64,000 bases of DNA from Alitta virens. Taxonomy: Eukaryota > Annelida > Polychaeta > Phyllodocida > Nereididae. The DNA is taken from contig OW028580.1 of assembly GCA_932294295.1 (NCBI GenBank), positions 37,145,336 through 37,209,335 on the forward strand, in the 5' to 3' direction. Under the pieces are notes generated by a model. The model had not been told where the DNA came from. It saw nothing but the letters and a program-made list of their open reading frames with translations, and made no database searches. Below, in pieces: positions 21,454 through 37,100 of this stretch (position 1 is the stretch's first letter; each line of letters opens with the position of its first letter). A program made the translations under genes and the position numbers.

Positions 21454-24400
21454 GTAAATATTCTTCAATTTTCATCACAACGTTTATTTCCAGTTATTCA
21501 TTCATTCTATTTAATGTACATCATTCAGCTGTACTGTGATGCGTAATTAAATATAGGTTAAAAAATTGTTTCAGCACCTAGCAGTGGGTATATGTAAAGT
21601 AGATTCTGGTGCAAACTTTTTTCACGGCATTGTACTCGTTGACTTGTTATACAGCAACAACTGACTACCCTATCCTCTCAATATGTCTTTCCTGAATGAC
21701 AGTTTACACAGTAGGCCTAACGCATAAAAAATTACAGTACAAGCATACATGTATGAGTAGATCGCCACATAATATCCTGACAAAACTGCATCGTGACAGC
21801 TTCCTGGCAGTTAGGGGAGAGCGGGGAACAGTGAGACTAGCCCCTAGTTTCAACACAGTCAAGGTTATAACACTGTTCTTTTGGGATTTATGCCAACATG
21901 AATTAAAAGCACGAGGAGTTTGAAATTTCACTTTTTGGGTTAACACCAGGCAAAGTAATTTTCTTTTTTGCACGTGAGTTTTCAATCTTCTTCTCCAGTA
22001 TTTGGAGATTATGAAATCATCCAACAGTATACAAAACCTTAGAGAGTGGTATTTAATTCCAGATATTAATATATAGTGCGGTATCCATGTGGACCTCAGA
22101 AGAAGTTGACAAAGCAGGAGTGGGGCAGGGTGAGACAGTCAATTCAGTGTAAGGGAAATGACAGCTGGATGTCGGTTACATGACAGACAGACAGACAGAA
22201 TTATTTATTTTTCATCGCATACACCATACATACCACACATATAACATTAACATACAGACACATAGGTAAATCTAACTTTAAATAAAAAATAAAAAATAAA
22301 ATAATAATGATTAAAAAAAAGAAATAATGATAATAATAAAAAAAGAAAAATGAAAGATGAATGAATGAAAGGTTATGGATGAAAGGAGACTCATCAAGGA
22401 AAGAGGGTTTTGCCGCTAAAGAGGAGCCACCCCTGTGTTTTGTGGAAATAGCTGCAAAAAGATTAGTCAATAATTAACATAAAGCCACAAATAAGGATTA
22501 AAAAGGAAAAAAGGAAAAAATAATAAGGCAGTGTTAGAAAATTTACTTCTAATACCTGTGGTAGAAGACTTGGCAGTAGATGAGTCTGACAACATGACAT
22601 GTTGAATGAATGGTACCTTGTACCCAGTGTCTATGCCATTTTTGTTGTACTATATATCAAACAATGTCTCACTCTACCCTTCTACTTTGTCATTTAAGTT
22701 ATTGACATATCTCAAGTTTATTAACCCCAATGCTATATGCCAATGACACTCTGTTTACAGAACTTAATGAAATAATACAGGGTATTGCAGACTGTACAGA
22801 TGAAATAATAATTGAAGATTAAATTGTGATCTACATTTTTTTAATAATGCTTAAAAAACCAAAGCAATGATATTTGATAAAACCTCACTTATTATTCCCA
22901 GATGAAATTAAGAAATTTGACAATAGATTTAACTTCCTAGATCTGATCATGCATGTATGAAAATTTAATCTGAATTATCCTATTCATGCGGTTTCCAAAT
23001 CTAAAACTTCAGGTTTTATATCAAACTTAAGAGTGAACTTCCCTCGAATATGTTAATGTCTTGGCACCTTTGTGCTGATAATGTAGTGGCGCCTCAGTGA
23101 CATGACAGTCGCTTGACTTGAAGCTGTCTTTAGGAAGATATGTGAACTTTTACCTTGACAGTTTTACATGAAGTAATGATTGTACACCAAAGTTATTCAC
23201 TTTCCCAAAACCACTGTTATTTAGCTGGACATTTTTCAAGTTTCTTTTAACAACTGTTAATTGTATATCCACCATGACCCATCAAATAGCACTGCAGGAA
23301 GCTGTCTACTGTAAACTGGTCATTTTTGTTACATTTCATGTCACTAGGAATTTTATAAAATACCAGTAGAGGACAGCACCAGTCAGATTAATCTTATGAT
23401 CTCATATGCTGCTGCAGATTTTCATCTGCCTTGCTGAAATGTTTGGATTTTTGTTAATTGTATGGTCAGTACCTGTTCTCACAGTCATTAATGTTACAGG
23501 TCTTTACACTAAGATTCTTAGGATGTGAAATGTTTTTTTTTTCCTCCATTGACATCAGAAAAATATCTAAAATTTCTTGCATTATAGGCTGTAATAGATG
23601 ATACAGAGAGACACCCAGGTGGATATTGTGCAAATGTCATTTCTGTAACAAATCAAACACATCACTTCTGTTAAATTTGTATCTCTTGACACATTGTAAC
23701 AGAATTTACCAATAGCATAACACAATGACCTGAGGAGCTTAAGTTTATTTAGTGTGTCTATGCTAACTGTGTATATTATTTTTCAGTTCCATTCCTCAAG
23801 TTGTTCAAAATATCTGAACAGTCGAAACATTTGAAAGTCCATAATGACGTTTAAGCTACTTTTTTAAGCCTCATTCTGTGACAAACAAATGTAGACTAAT
23901 TTCCTTAACACTGCAAGTATTTCACCAGTACCATGGCATGAGCTGTACCCCTTCTGACATAATCTGGACTGGCTGTCTGATTAAGTATAGGTAAATGAAT
24001 ACATTTTGTCCATTGACTGACCCAATTCTCTTGCAGACACAACTCAATGGTGTTTGAGGTTGAGATCAGGAGAGTGAGATCTCAGTATTGTTCTGCAGGA
24101 GATGGGCTGATCCTCTGAAGTGGATTTTTGCTGCCATTAAACAGATTCTAAGTTATCTCCCAATACCTGGGACAGGAACATTGATTCATCCATGATGATA
24201 ACTATCGGTAACTGCAGCCCTTACTGCAACAGAGGACTGAACATGGTCCTGCAGGTCAAACTGCCTGTCTAAGTTAGGCATGATCAAGTTTAGTTTTCTT
24301 TTTTTGAACGCTAATTGGTCATTCATAATCATTGTCTCCGCATATCGCTGTGTGTCATCACCTCACAGCCCAGCTACCTAATTATGTACATTCTTTGCTC

Positions 24401-25917
24401 GTTTACTCATCTAAAGTAAATTAATCAATTTTTCTTATATTCAATAGGCTGGCTCATGGTATTAAAGGTCTAACACAATGAAATTACAGAATAATTAGAT
24501 GTTCATGTGGTGAGTTTACGCAATTCTACATAGATCATCTACCAATAATTTTGCTTAACTAGGTAAACTAGGTAAACTAGCGTAGAATTTCCATAATTAG
24601 GTTGCTGGGCTGTTAGGTGATGACACACAGTGATATTGCCAAGCCAGGTTTTAAATACCTGCTCCTTCCACGCAAAATGCCAAGTGCTCAGCCTTTTGCT
24701 GGCTCACACGAGACAGCAGCATCCCATTCGCCCCGAACCACTAAAAGAAAATCTGAACACAGCATTTGCCCAAAGTTCCTTCAATTGATCCTGAGGATTT
24801 GGTTCATCGGGGTAATCAATCAAGTCTTACTTGATGAGCAAACAATGACAAAGATGTTGCACCATTTAAATTGCATAATTAACAAAAAATATGAAATTAT
24901 TTCAGCATTAATAATTTACATTCAAAATAAGGATTACAATTTTTTGGATGCTCAGTTTCTCATTGACATCTGTCATGATTATCATTTCCATAACAGAAAA
25001 CTAATTTCTTACAGCATTATGGTTTCTCATCCTGAGCTGCTGGTTTTCATGAGCATTGTCCACCGAAAAGAGATGCATTAGAAAGGCCATTGATATTAAG
25101 CCGACTTTGATGGCATTATAGGATGTATACTGCAATGTTTGGGGTGATTCCATTCACCAGTAACAATCATTTCTGCTACTATTGCATCTTAGATACATAA
25201 TGAGGGCATTGAATATGCTTTGCCTTCAAACGAATAATTTACCAAATGTGAGTGAGACACCCACTGATGGTTTTAAACAAGATTCAATTGTACAAAGTTT
25301 AACAGGTGATGATGAGAATACACAGGGTTAGACTTGTCACAGAAATGACAAAGCTCTGTAGAAACTTAAGAAAATACTGCCCATGGTAGACCCAAAACTA
25401 AACAAACCAACCATGGAAACAGTCCAGCAATTCATTTATTAACCATTTATTTGGTTGTTGTTATTTTTTTCCATCCTAGTTTTAAAGCTACTGTTTCTCA
25501 TAAAGTCACAAACATACATGTGACAAGTGACAAGAAGTACATTGTTTTAATGCCACTGGGAGAGTACGCTAGAGTTCGAAAACTCAATTCCAGTGTGGTC
25601 TCTTCTAGATATTGTGCAAGATGACACAAAGGTGATTTAACCAAAGAGAAACAGAGAGATATATAGAGATGGATGGATCACACACAATACTCTCTTGCAC
25701 ATACAGATCAGACATCTCACAGTTCTAAGTAATTAAAATAAAAAATATAATTAAAAAAAAAAAAGCCCAAAAATGGTGAACTAGAAATTTATCACAATAA
25801 AAATCAAAACGAGACTATACGTGGGATCAGGTTGATCATGCTGTGTGTGCTGATAGCATGATTTCCAAGCAGGATGGTTAAAAATGTAAAAAAAATGATA
25901 AACTGATTAGTCTGATC
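21454..25917. other. Unit A/B junction and upstream region of gene B
   Basis: It holds the last 465 bases of unit A, including a TAGGGGAGAGCGGGG sequence near 21813 that resembles the end of the MITE family at 16414. The start of unit B follows. I searched by eye for the missing phosphatase exons (FIATQGP, WPD, HCSAG) and saw none on either strand. The promoter of gene B should lie here. Confidence 0.6.
24342..24636. mobile_element. Palindromic MITE upstream of gene B
   Basis: Same element as at 2426-2720, at the same place relative to the signal exon, so it was present before the tandem duplication. Confidence 0.8.
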
Positions 25918-28900
25918 ATGTTGGTTGTAGTCATGGCCCATGCACCATGGGGTGGAGACATGCTAAAATGGATCACCCTTCTTTGCTGCATGGTGAGCAT
26001 ATCTTCTGCCACAAATACAGGTGAGTCTTCCTTTATCAACAACAGTCCACCATAAACTCCGTTTTTATACTTATTTATCATTGAGATAATTCATATGGTA
26101 TGAATTCAGCTGAACATTGATTACATGTACATTTATTTTAAATTCATTTGAATCTGGTCTATCGACATAGGGCTCTTCCTTGTTTCTCTCATTTCGCTTT
26201 GTGAAAAATAAATGCGCAATTGTATTGTTCAGATAGAGATGCCTGTACCAGAGAGGTTCCCTAAAAATTGCTTATTTGTTACATCTGTGGCAATTAGCAT
26301 TCTTGCACTGCATTTTTATAAAATCTAAACTTTATTATTGAAATCATGTCAAAAACTTCATTATAAATCGAAATTGCTTGGGTGGGCTACAAGCGACAAC
26401 ATGCTTGTCTTCAAAATAATTTCATTGTCATTATAATATTTGTTTTATTTTTAAACTATATCGTGGAGAATTGTTACTTGAATAATGCAAAAATCCCTTA
26501 CTTTTTGGTTCTCCATGCTAAGTGCCAAAGCAACGTTTCCGAAATCGCGAAAGTGATGTCATAATAATGGAACGCTGCTAAATACACATCATTTTGTATA
26601 CATCAGGGTAGAAAAGAACAAACTCGAACATATATCAGAAGTTGAACACAAAGATGGGTGTAGGCCTTCATGGATTGTAAATTTGTAATACGTCATGTGC
26701 ATCAAGAACTTTCACTGGCTCTAGAGTTTAGTTTCCAAGTCTGTGTAATCTGCTGTAATACATGCACATGAAGTATTTTCACTCTGGAGCGTGCATGAAT
26801 AAGATTCAAAGAATAGGAAAACAGTACCATTCAAATTTCTTCTGTGTAAATCTATCTTTCCAGGTCCAAGATATATCGGTTGCTATGAAAAACTGCGTCA
26901 TGCTATACAGTCTGCTGGGGGACATATGACAGTGGATGCGTGTGCCAGGAAATGTGCCCATCAACATGTGGCATTCGCGGGATTAAAGGTAAGGTTCATC
27001 ATTCTTTCCTCCAGATTGTTAAAAACTGTGCATGAAAATACATTGCTGAGTTCATTTAATCTGAGTAACTGAAGTCCTCAGATTTTTTTGCTAGACATTT
27101 ATCTTATACTATACAATCAGCCATACATTGAATCATGTGTTTCCTAATTAAAATCAGAGGCATCAATTTCTCTGGAAGGGTTGATGGGGCCCGAGGGGTT
27201 GCAGGCCTGTACCTTTCCCTGTCCATGAGGACACTTTTCAAGGGATAAAATAATTGAATTATATTATGACTGTTTTTATACATCAAATATGATGTGAAGT
27301 TGTAAAAAATCACAGACGAGGAACTGTGTGTACAATAGTATCTTGTTGAATTAACTTTAACCACATAGTTTATTATGAAAATGATTTAACTAAGACTTGC
27401 CACGTGCACCTCTTTATTAACCAGTGTATATTTCTAATAATTTAAAATTGCCATATAATGGTGGTCAAACACTTGGCAGCGTCCACGCAGCCATCAATAT
27501 GTCTGACAGTATCAGCCGATGACCAATGATGACACACCTACAGTTAGTGTCATAAAATACAGTGAAATTTAGATCCGGCTTTGAGTAGCCAGCAACAGCC
27601 AGACAGTTTTGTTTAGTGCCAGTTACTATAGTAGAAGTTGTCTAGCTTTGTCTAGGTTCAGTTTGACGGGCCGTTTTAAATGAAACTAACTGTATGCCTC
27701 AATCCAGTTTCGGCACTCACTGCTTGACTTGCCAAGAGATTTTCAGTAAAAAAAAAAAGTTATCATAAAAGTTTCATTTACCTGTGTGGATTGCTCATGA
27801 TATATAAAGCACTACTTCAGAATGGCAATCAATGTTGGTGCACCAACAGTACAGTTTATGGCATCAGAACCTGTGATGGATGTTGTCAAAAGCCTTGTGA
27901 AGGAAATTCTTTGTTGAAATGTGGTGGATCAATTGCTTTTGATATCTATCAAGCAGGTAAGTCTATCAGCTGCTGATGTATCATCCATGTTATTGACAGA
28001 AACAATATTTGATAATTATATATATGAAACATATTTTATATCTATCAGTGGTAGACGGAAGATACCTTGGATGTTACCTGGACAAACGGAACAGTCGTCT
28101 ATTTGTAAAGAAGAAATACGAAGATAATCTCACAGCATATAATTGTATCCAGTATTGTAAAGAACATAACTACCCTTACAGTGGAACTCAGGTGAGTTGA
28201 AGCTTGTTCACGCAGGTTAAATACACAATATTTGATGAGATGGAGACTGATGATAGTGAATCATTTATCATTTTAGAATGCACGTGAATGTTACTGTGGC
28301 CATGGCAGTTATGAGAAGCATGGTGAATGCATCACAAACAGTAGCTGCACATGCAATGCCAGGTGTACTGGAGACCAGACTGAAATATGTGGGGGAGCAT
28401 TTGCCATGTCAGTTTACAGTACAGGTGACTATCTCTCATAATGAAATCAGCATTTTTCTTCCTACTCTCTGATAATTTAATAGTAGCATTTAATGATTGA
28501 CCCAGAGGTTGAAGACGTTAATTCATTGAAAGTGCATGACTAGAAGTGTAGGGTGCTGATCATATGTGCAACCAGAGTTTGTTGGGATGTCTACATGTTG
28601 TGCAGTCACTGTATTACAGCCTGAATTGGGCACTAGAGCATGATTATCAACCTCATTCTGAAGTGCAAATCAATTCACAAGCTATTCATATATATTGCTA
28701 AATTATGCTCTCAAAATTTGGTATTCTAAGTAAAGTAGGGAGATCTCAATCCTGCACTTGTAGCAGCGCGTCACCAGTCTATATTCCATTGTGTTGATTT
28801 TGTGTCAGAGTACAACTGCCACTGCAAGGATGGAAATTCTTGTAACATAAGAACTGGTAGATGTCCAAGTAATGAATGTGCAGCTGGATGGCAAGGATCT

Positions 28901-31900
28901 ACATGTAGTGAAGGTATATATTTACACATACTCTTTTTTAACAGAAGCTGTTTTCTTACTATACATGTATTTCACCAAGAACGTCATAATCTATTTACCC
29001 CTTAAAGTAGGGTATGTCAGTTTGCACAGATTAAATATTGGGCCAATGTGATCAAGGTAAGAATTTGGTTTAAATAAAACTTTGTAGTGATTGAATATCT
29101 TTTAACATGGAGCTACTTTCTATCAGATGGTGAGTGAAGTATTTGAAATATTGAAATGAGAATGATGAACTGCTATTTTTTCGCTCAGAAAGGCAGTCTC
29201 ATTTATAAATGATTTCACATTAAATCTGTCAGCATGACTGCATTTTGCCGTACTCAAGGCAGTCTATGTAACTTTATCCAATTAGACAATGTCATTCAGC
29301 TTGTGCTATATCCTTATTCAGAATGTGGCAGAGGAAAATATGGAGCAAACTGCAGAGAAACATGTGATCAATGTTCAGAACAGGCATGTGATCGGTTCAA
29401 TGGTCACTGCAGCATAAGCTGTGCAGCAGGGATGAAGAACTTTCCACTTTGTGACCGAGGTAAGAATTTGGTGTACTTTTATTTGAATAAACGTTTGCAG
29501 AGATTGCATATCTTTCACCAATAAACTTTTTTATCAGAAGATGATTGAATTATCTTTAATATTGAAATGAGAATGATAAACTGCTATTGTTTTGTTCTCA
29601 GAATGTGATGACAAAAAGTTTGGCATGAAGTGTGCGAAAGTCTGCCATTGCCAAAATGGAGAAATCTGTGACAAGAGATATGGAAGCTGTCCTGGTGGAG
29701 TCTGCAGTCCTGGATATGATGTCACTCTTGATCCCTCTTGCCACAAAGGTGGGTGTTGGCAGAATGTGGTATTTAACACAACTAGCAGTGGTGTTAGTTT
29801 TCATTGTAAAAAAATTCAAAATGATCAATAGGACTTATGACAGTATTCAATGGTTATCTGTTGTAGTCTGCTAAAAATCTGATGTCTGCACCCAGTTTAG
29901 TTGATACACCTAGTTTGATGTATAAAACCTGTCCATAAATCATTTCAGAATGTAAAACAGGGAAATTTGGCCTGAAGTGTCAGTACCAATGCAGATGCAA
30001 GAACAGTGATGGATGTGATAAAGTGATAGGAGCTTGTGAGGACAACTTGTGTGCTCCTGGTTTTGATGGACCTCATGATGATCTTCCTTGTCAAAGAGGT
30101 AAGATGTATTATGATTGAGATAGCAATGCACGTTCAGTCATCCAAATGTTTGACCATCCAAACATGTTTAGATGGGAATAGAATAAACTTTTGTATTCGG
30201 TTATCTGAATGTTTCCTTTTCCCGAACACAACGATAATCTTCAGTCATAAGACTTTTTTTTTTAAATGGAGGTGCAAACATTCAGTTATTGTATTATATT
30301 CATGTGATTAAGGGTTGAGAGACAGTCTGTCTGCCTATCTAAATTCTAATCCCAAGGAAATGAAACTGTCTTCAATTCATTGTGAATGCAATTGCTTGTT
30401 GACCCCTCTTTTAATCAGAAGGTCACTTTTACAATTTCTTGGCAAAATGATACCTCAAGGTATTATAATATAATTACTGTTGGTTGTAATACATTGATAG
30501 TAAGCATTTTCATTATTGTTTAACAGAAATTTGATCCAGTCTATCAATTCAGTCACAAGTGAGTTTTTGTCATCAAATTTCTGTAGAATTGAAAGCAATA
30601 AATTGCTGGGTCTAAAACTAAACTCCCACTTCAGGCGAATTTGACTGATTTCTGATGTTTATCCCTCCAATAATTTTGTCATATCAATTTCCACAATTGA
30701 TCTGAATTTACTCATTAAAATAGACAAAAGCTTTGGGAACCCAAGTTTTCATTTTAAGGTGAGACTTGACAGTACCATTATTCTGCAACTACGTGTGTGC
30801 GTTGATTTCTTTAGCTCCATGATGCTGAGAAATTGTTAACAACTGGCCTGAAATCAAATTTTTTCAAAATGTAGTCACGGTGGAGTAGTTTTGATTTCTT
30901 TTTAATTCAAAATTATCAATAGGACTTATGACAGAATTCAATGGTAATCTGTTGTAGTCTGCTAAAAATCTGATGCCTGCACCCAGTTTAGTTGATACAC
31001 CTAGTTTAATGTCTAAAACCTGTCCATAAATCATTTCAGAATGTAAAACGGGGAAATTTGGCCTGAACTGTCAGTACAAATGCAGATGCAAGAACAGTGA
31101 TGGATGTGATAAAGTCACAGGAGCTTGTGAGGACAACTTGTGCGCTCCTGGTTTTGATGGACCTCATGATGATCTTCCTTGTCAAACAGGTAAGATGTAT
31201 TATGATTGAGATAGCAATGCACGTTCAGTCATCCAAATGTTTGACCATCCAAACATGTTTGGCTGGACATAGAATAAACTTTTGTATTCGGTTATCTGAA
31301 TGTTTCCTTTTCCCGAACACAACGACAATCTTCAGTCATAGGACAATTTGTTTAAAAAGGAGATGCAACCATTCAGTTATTGAATTATATTCATGTGATT
31401 AAGGGTTGAGAGACAGTCTGTCTGCCTATCTTAATTCTAATCATAAGGAAATGAAATTGTCTTCAATTCATTGTGAATGGTAGTTGGGTGTTGACCCTTC
31501 ATTTAATCAGAAGGTCACTTTTACAATTTTTTGGCAAAATGACACCTCAAGGTATTATAATAACATTACTGATGGTTGTAATAAATTGATAGTAAGCATT
31601 TTCATTATTTTTTAACAGAAATTTGATCCAGTCTATCAATTCAGTCACAAGTGAGTTTTTGTCATCAAATTTCTGTAGAATTGAAAGCAATAAATTGCTG
31701 GGTCTAAAACTAAACTCCCACTTCAGGCGAATTTGACTGATTTCTGATGTTTATCCCTCCAATAATTTTGTCATATCAAGATCCACAATTGATCTGAATT
31801 TACTCATACAAATAGAAAAAAGCTTTGGGAACCCAAGTTTTCATTTTAAGGTGAGACTTGACAGTACCATTATTCTGCAACTACGTGTATGTGTTGATTT

Positions 31901-34133
31901 CTTTAGCTCCATGATGCTGAGGAATTGTTTACAACTGGCCTGAAATCACATTTTTTTCAGAATGCAAAAATGGCACATTTGGTCCTAACTGTGGAAAGCT
32001 ATGTAATTGCCTGGATCCATCCCCTTGTAACAAGTCGAGCGGATTCTGCCCAAATGATCTATGCGCCCTAGGGATTGATAATTCTGACAAAACGTGTCAG
32101 ACAGGTAGGAATGCTATTATACTTTATCATAATTCTAACGGTTATATTAAATGATAATTTATCTAATGAATGATTTGTTATTAGATTTATCAGCTTGAGT
32201 TATAGATGAATGATGAAGTTAATTGGAAATTGGCCTGATAAAAATGAGAATTTCCTTGTTGACCAGGACATAAATAAATCATTTACTGAATGCTATTTAT
32301 AGAAAAATTCAATGTTTAATGAGCATTAGCTTTGCTTATGGTCATATACAGTATGACTCATATGGAATTATCCATGCTTGGCCGACATCACGGCGAAACA
32401 CCCTGAAATGCGGGTGCACAAGTTGGCGGGATGCAGAAAGAAATTCCTGACTAATTGGCTATAATTAATGTGCGGCTGGTGTTGGCTTGCAGCGGCTAGT
32501 CGAGCCTCCTTGCCCCTTGTCACAGATATCAGCTTGGTGGGCTGCTGTGTATGGTGGTCAGAGGTCCTTTGCCCTCATCAGCCACATGTGTTTCTTATCT
32601 GTGTCAGATTTCCATTCTATCACATTCAGATAACTTGGAACACAGGGGTAAAATGCATGACTTCACATATTTCAAGGGCTTATTTTACATTATGACATTA
32701 TTGGAGTTCTATTAAGCACTGAACTATACATTCAGAAGATAAAGAGACATGAAGTCATAAGTCAACCCAATTTGAAACTTATTTTCTCTAACCTGTCCTT
32801 CAAATGTGGTTGTATAAGTTACCTTAAAATATATTATCTAATGTCTGATGAATACCACATAGAGTAGTCACAAGAACTTGGGTTATTAACAGTGGTCAAA
32901 GCACACTGGGCATTATGTTGATTGAACATATTTCTAGAGGATATCCCAAGCAGTGGAAGCTGTTTTTATAATTTTTTTATTTTTTTTTATTATTATTATT
33001 TTTTCTATTGATTGAGACCTGTCACAGCAACAAAGAAAAATGAAAGGAATTTACACAGTTATAAATACTGTATATTGTGACATGCCTGAGCATACAATTA
33101 AATTATGTTGATCCTTTGGATCCTAGATCTAACTTGGACAAAAATGTGATTGCTTTCTTTTGCAACAGTGAGTTCAGAATATTCATTCTTGTTAAAATGA
33201 ATTATCTTGAGTTGTATTTTTGTTTTTTTTAATGTTATCAAATTGTTAAGCTTTGTGCTGAGCTATGACCAGTCGGAACAAATAACCCCCTCCTCCTGTC
33301 CACCCCCCATGGTTCTGCATGGGTGGCGGTCATATAAGTGATTGCTCCAGGCCAGATCAAAAAACATGGTAGTTAGTTACTCTGAGTCAAAATAGTTGTT
33401 TTCTAATTGTCCTATTATACACCAATGACTCATTGTTTGTTGGGTTGCTTTAATTTTCTAGATCAAGAGCAAATAAATCTTATCAGGTAGATCCAGTGAT
33501 ATGAAAAATGACAGTGCAACTAAAAACGTGTTGAATTTAAATAATGCTCAATCATACCATGCAAACACATTGTGTCCATCTTTATCACTTGATGTATATT
33601 AATGACTTTTTTTAATAATTAAGAATTAAATCTTTTTATGCAATTTTAATTTATCTGATAGAGTTGTGGGTCACATATGATGTTCATTGCTGTATTTTCA
33701 TTTGACAGTAGGCCATACTTATTAATGTTTCTCCATATATTTAACATTTCATAGATCATAAAAAATCCTCAAAAATATGTTTCACATTCCTGAAATATTG
33801 TTTAATATTAAAACACCGACTGACTGACTGATTTAGCTGGCTGCTGGATTATATAATGGTAGCACCGATTATTAAATAAGGGCTTGATGCAGTCAATATT
33901 ATGACTGACTGACTGACAGACGTATTAATAATGCCAGCACAGATTATTATTATGACTGACTGAGGTCAGTATTACCCTGGTATTAACCACCGACTGTCAG
34001 CTAGCCTCCATCAGCATAAGTGGAGATTCAGAAAAAGTGGATTTTTTTTTGTCTGAAATAGTATAGTGTGTCATAGGTCACAGCAAGTTGGCTGCTTGTT
34101 CAACAATAGTTTGTCTCATGCCTAAACGTTAGG

Positions 34134-34175
<42 letters not shown>

Positions 34176-37100
34176 CTTGCTTGAATGCAGGAACCAGGTG
34201 TCAATTGCTTGTCAGTTGAGCTGTGGAGCCAATTAATATTGGTTGCTGGTCAGTCACAAAACTATTCAGTCAGTCACTTTGGTCCACTGACCTACATATC
34301 AATATGTAGGTCAGTGCTCCTGTCCCCAGGCTCCTGTTTATCTCTCTGTCTTTGCCATTGTCATAGCAACCTTTTTGTCAAAGCTCTGGTAAATATAGTT
34401 GAATTTATTACAAATAAATAACCTTTAAAATAATTTCAGCTTAGCCAAAAATTAGGTCACCATCATTTACAGTAAAACTAATACAAATACACTTTTTTTT
34501 ACCTTTATGTAGTTACATTGTATCAATTTTCAACATTATTTGTATATAATGTTGCAAACTATCTATCTATTCTTCTATCTTTCTATCTTTCTCTAGCTAT
34601 CTAGCTATATATCTATCTACCTATTTATCTAGCTATCTAGCTAGCTATTTATCTACCTTACTACCTATCTATCTATCAATCTATCCATCTATCTACTTAT
34701 CTAACTACCTAACTATCTATCTTACTATCTACCTATCTATCTATCTAACTACCAAACTATCTATCTACCTAACTATCTAACTATCTATATATCTACCTTT
34801 CTATCTATCTAACTACCTACCTAACTACCTATCTATCTATCTATTTATCTTTATCTAGCTATATACCTATCTACCTATCTAGCTAGCTATTTATCTACCT
34901 AACTACCGATCTATCTATCTATCTACCTAACTACCTAACTACCTCACTACATATCTACCTATCTATCTACCTATCTATCTATCTATCTACCTACCTATCT
35001 ATCTACCTACCTACCTACCTACCTATCTATCTATCTATCTATCTATCTATTATCTATATCTTTCTAACTACCTACCTAACTACCTAACTATCTATCTACC
35101 TAACTACCTGTCGATCTACCTATCTATCTAGCTATCTATCAATAAAAAAAGTCAAAGTAGCCTTCATAAAGAACAGAATGCGGACAGGTCAGAAATTGTG
35201 TGGTCTTAATTGTGAGGGTCGTTTTAATGTATCTATCTGTTCAGTAGTCTTGATGAAACACTGAAAATAAATTTGACGAATTAGGTTCATCAAAATGATG
35301 AATTAGGTTAATATTTTGATGATGCTTATTCGATGAACTTTGCTTCGGAATTAGTACGAACCTAGTTCGTCATTGGACTAACTCCAAAATGTTGGTCATA
35401 TGATTAGTGATGGTAATCATTAGACAAACTGCTTATCAGTTATTTGATCACCCCCTTTTATCAACTCCAAAAGTTGGTTATATGATTCGCGATGGTAATC
35501 ATTAGACAAACTGCTAATTAGTTATTTGATAAGCCCGATTCATCATTTGTTTAAATAGATCCATCATTTGACAAACTTATATATTTCAGTTGCCGTATTT
35601 ATTTCATGAACAGCATGAACAGTATATATGCACATTTTATTTAGTGCAATTCCCTATAAGAGACCACGGACAGACACCCTTTCAGTAAATTGAAAGTGGC
35701 CTTATCAGGTGGGTCGGTCTCGCATAATAAAATGTGTATTTTAAAGCAAAAATGTAAATTATATTTATATATATATAAACCCTTGGCTGCTTAAGGGGGT
35801 GTATTAAAGTGGTGGTGGCCTCTGAAAGGGAGTTGCACTGTATTTTGGCAACATTACTTATTTTAGGAGACATCATTAATACTTCAAAAGTCACTGCAAT
35901 GTTTATATTGTAATATGTTAGTTAGTGTGCATAAGATAATATTTTTTCTCATCTCTTATATTTGTAAACCTGTTACTTACTGGTTAGCATTAAAAATTCA
36001 ATTAGGTTGTTAATTGTATTACTTTTTCACATATTTTATCATTCAGGAAATGTTACCATATGAAATTATTCACACCATAGTTATACACAGTCACATTTTA
36101 AGAAAATAATATATTATAACTAATATATTATTACTAAGGCATTGTTAAAGGCAATGACGAGGCTACACCATAGAACCAAAAGTAACAAATAATCTGAAAG
36201 CTATGAAAATTCCAACTTTGGTCAAGATCAGAAACAAACACATGGAAAAAGAAAATTTCAGAACAATCAAACTACATCTTTTTTACAATTTCACATTATT
36301 TCAGGCTGCATTTAGTTTTGTATGCACTTTTCTCATCTTCTTAGTACTTATCTTTAGCCAATAATGTTAACTTAAGGTAAATGTCTTTCTGACAGTTTCT
36401 GGATACTTCACATTGTATATGAAGACCGTCTAAAAATAAAGCTTGTGGAAACTCAACAGTTGTCGCTACTACTTGACCATCCAGAATCACAGCAAATTCA
36501 GCATCCAGCAGGTTGGCAGAGTTTTCACATAGTATGTACATGGAGTCAGGCTCCTGAAGAAAAGATATGAAACATTTTCCAACTCCTATAGGTGTTAAAT
36601 AATAGATTTTTAAAGAAAGATAACATGACAAGATTATTTTGTATGAGAGAATCCATTGAAGATGGACATCAGGGATAAGAATGGGCTGTACCCCATCAAA
36701 GTAGCTTTTTCCTGGGTTGCTGTCATTTCTGCTTGTTGCAGACACTTCGGCTGCAGTGAAATTGGTTTCAATCTTTACCATTCGCCCCTGCTTTGCCAGG
36801 AGTGTCAACAGGGGGAATTCTGTCCAGGCAGGCCATAAACATTGAAATTTTTGACAGATCTAGATTAAAACAAAATTTAGAAAACAGGATACATATTAAC
36901 CGTTATATATATAAGGGGGTGTTTAATATTGTCTTGCTATATAATAGAGTTTGATATCATTTTCATTATGGGATAATGGGAATTATTTATGAAAGTATAA
37001 TACTTATTATAATATTGCCAATGCTTTATAGTGTATGTCTTTCATTTTCCATTTTGAGCTGTTAACCACTCCGAATTTTGTGATAGAAATGACAAAGTGT

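Larger units (their letters stand above)
1..21918 (+). repeat. Tandem receptor-gene unit A (about 21.9 kb)
   Basis: The first bases of the window recur at 21919 and at 47294, and the order of exons and transposons repeats in the same orientation. This defines a direct tandem duplication with a whole receptor gene in each unit. Position 1 is only the window edge, so the true duplication breakpoint may lie elsewhere in the unit. Unit A is almost identical to unit C and less similar to unit B. Confidence 0.93.

Noticed and set aside
27104..27364. 86-codon minus-strand frame in the intron between the WSC1 exons of unit B
   Set aside because: No domain, no splice context and no counterpart in A or C.
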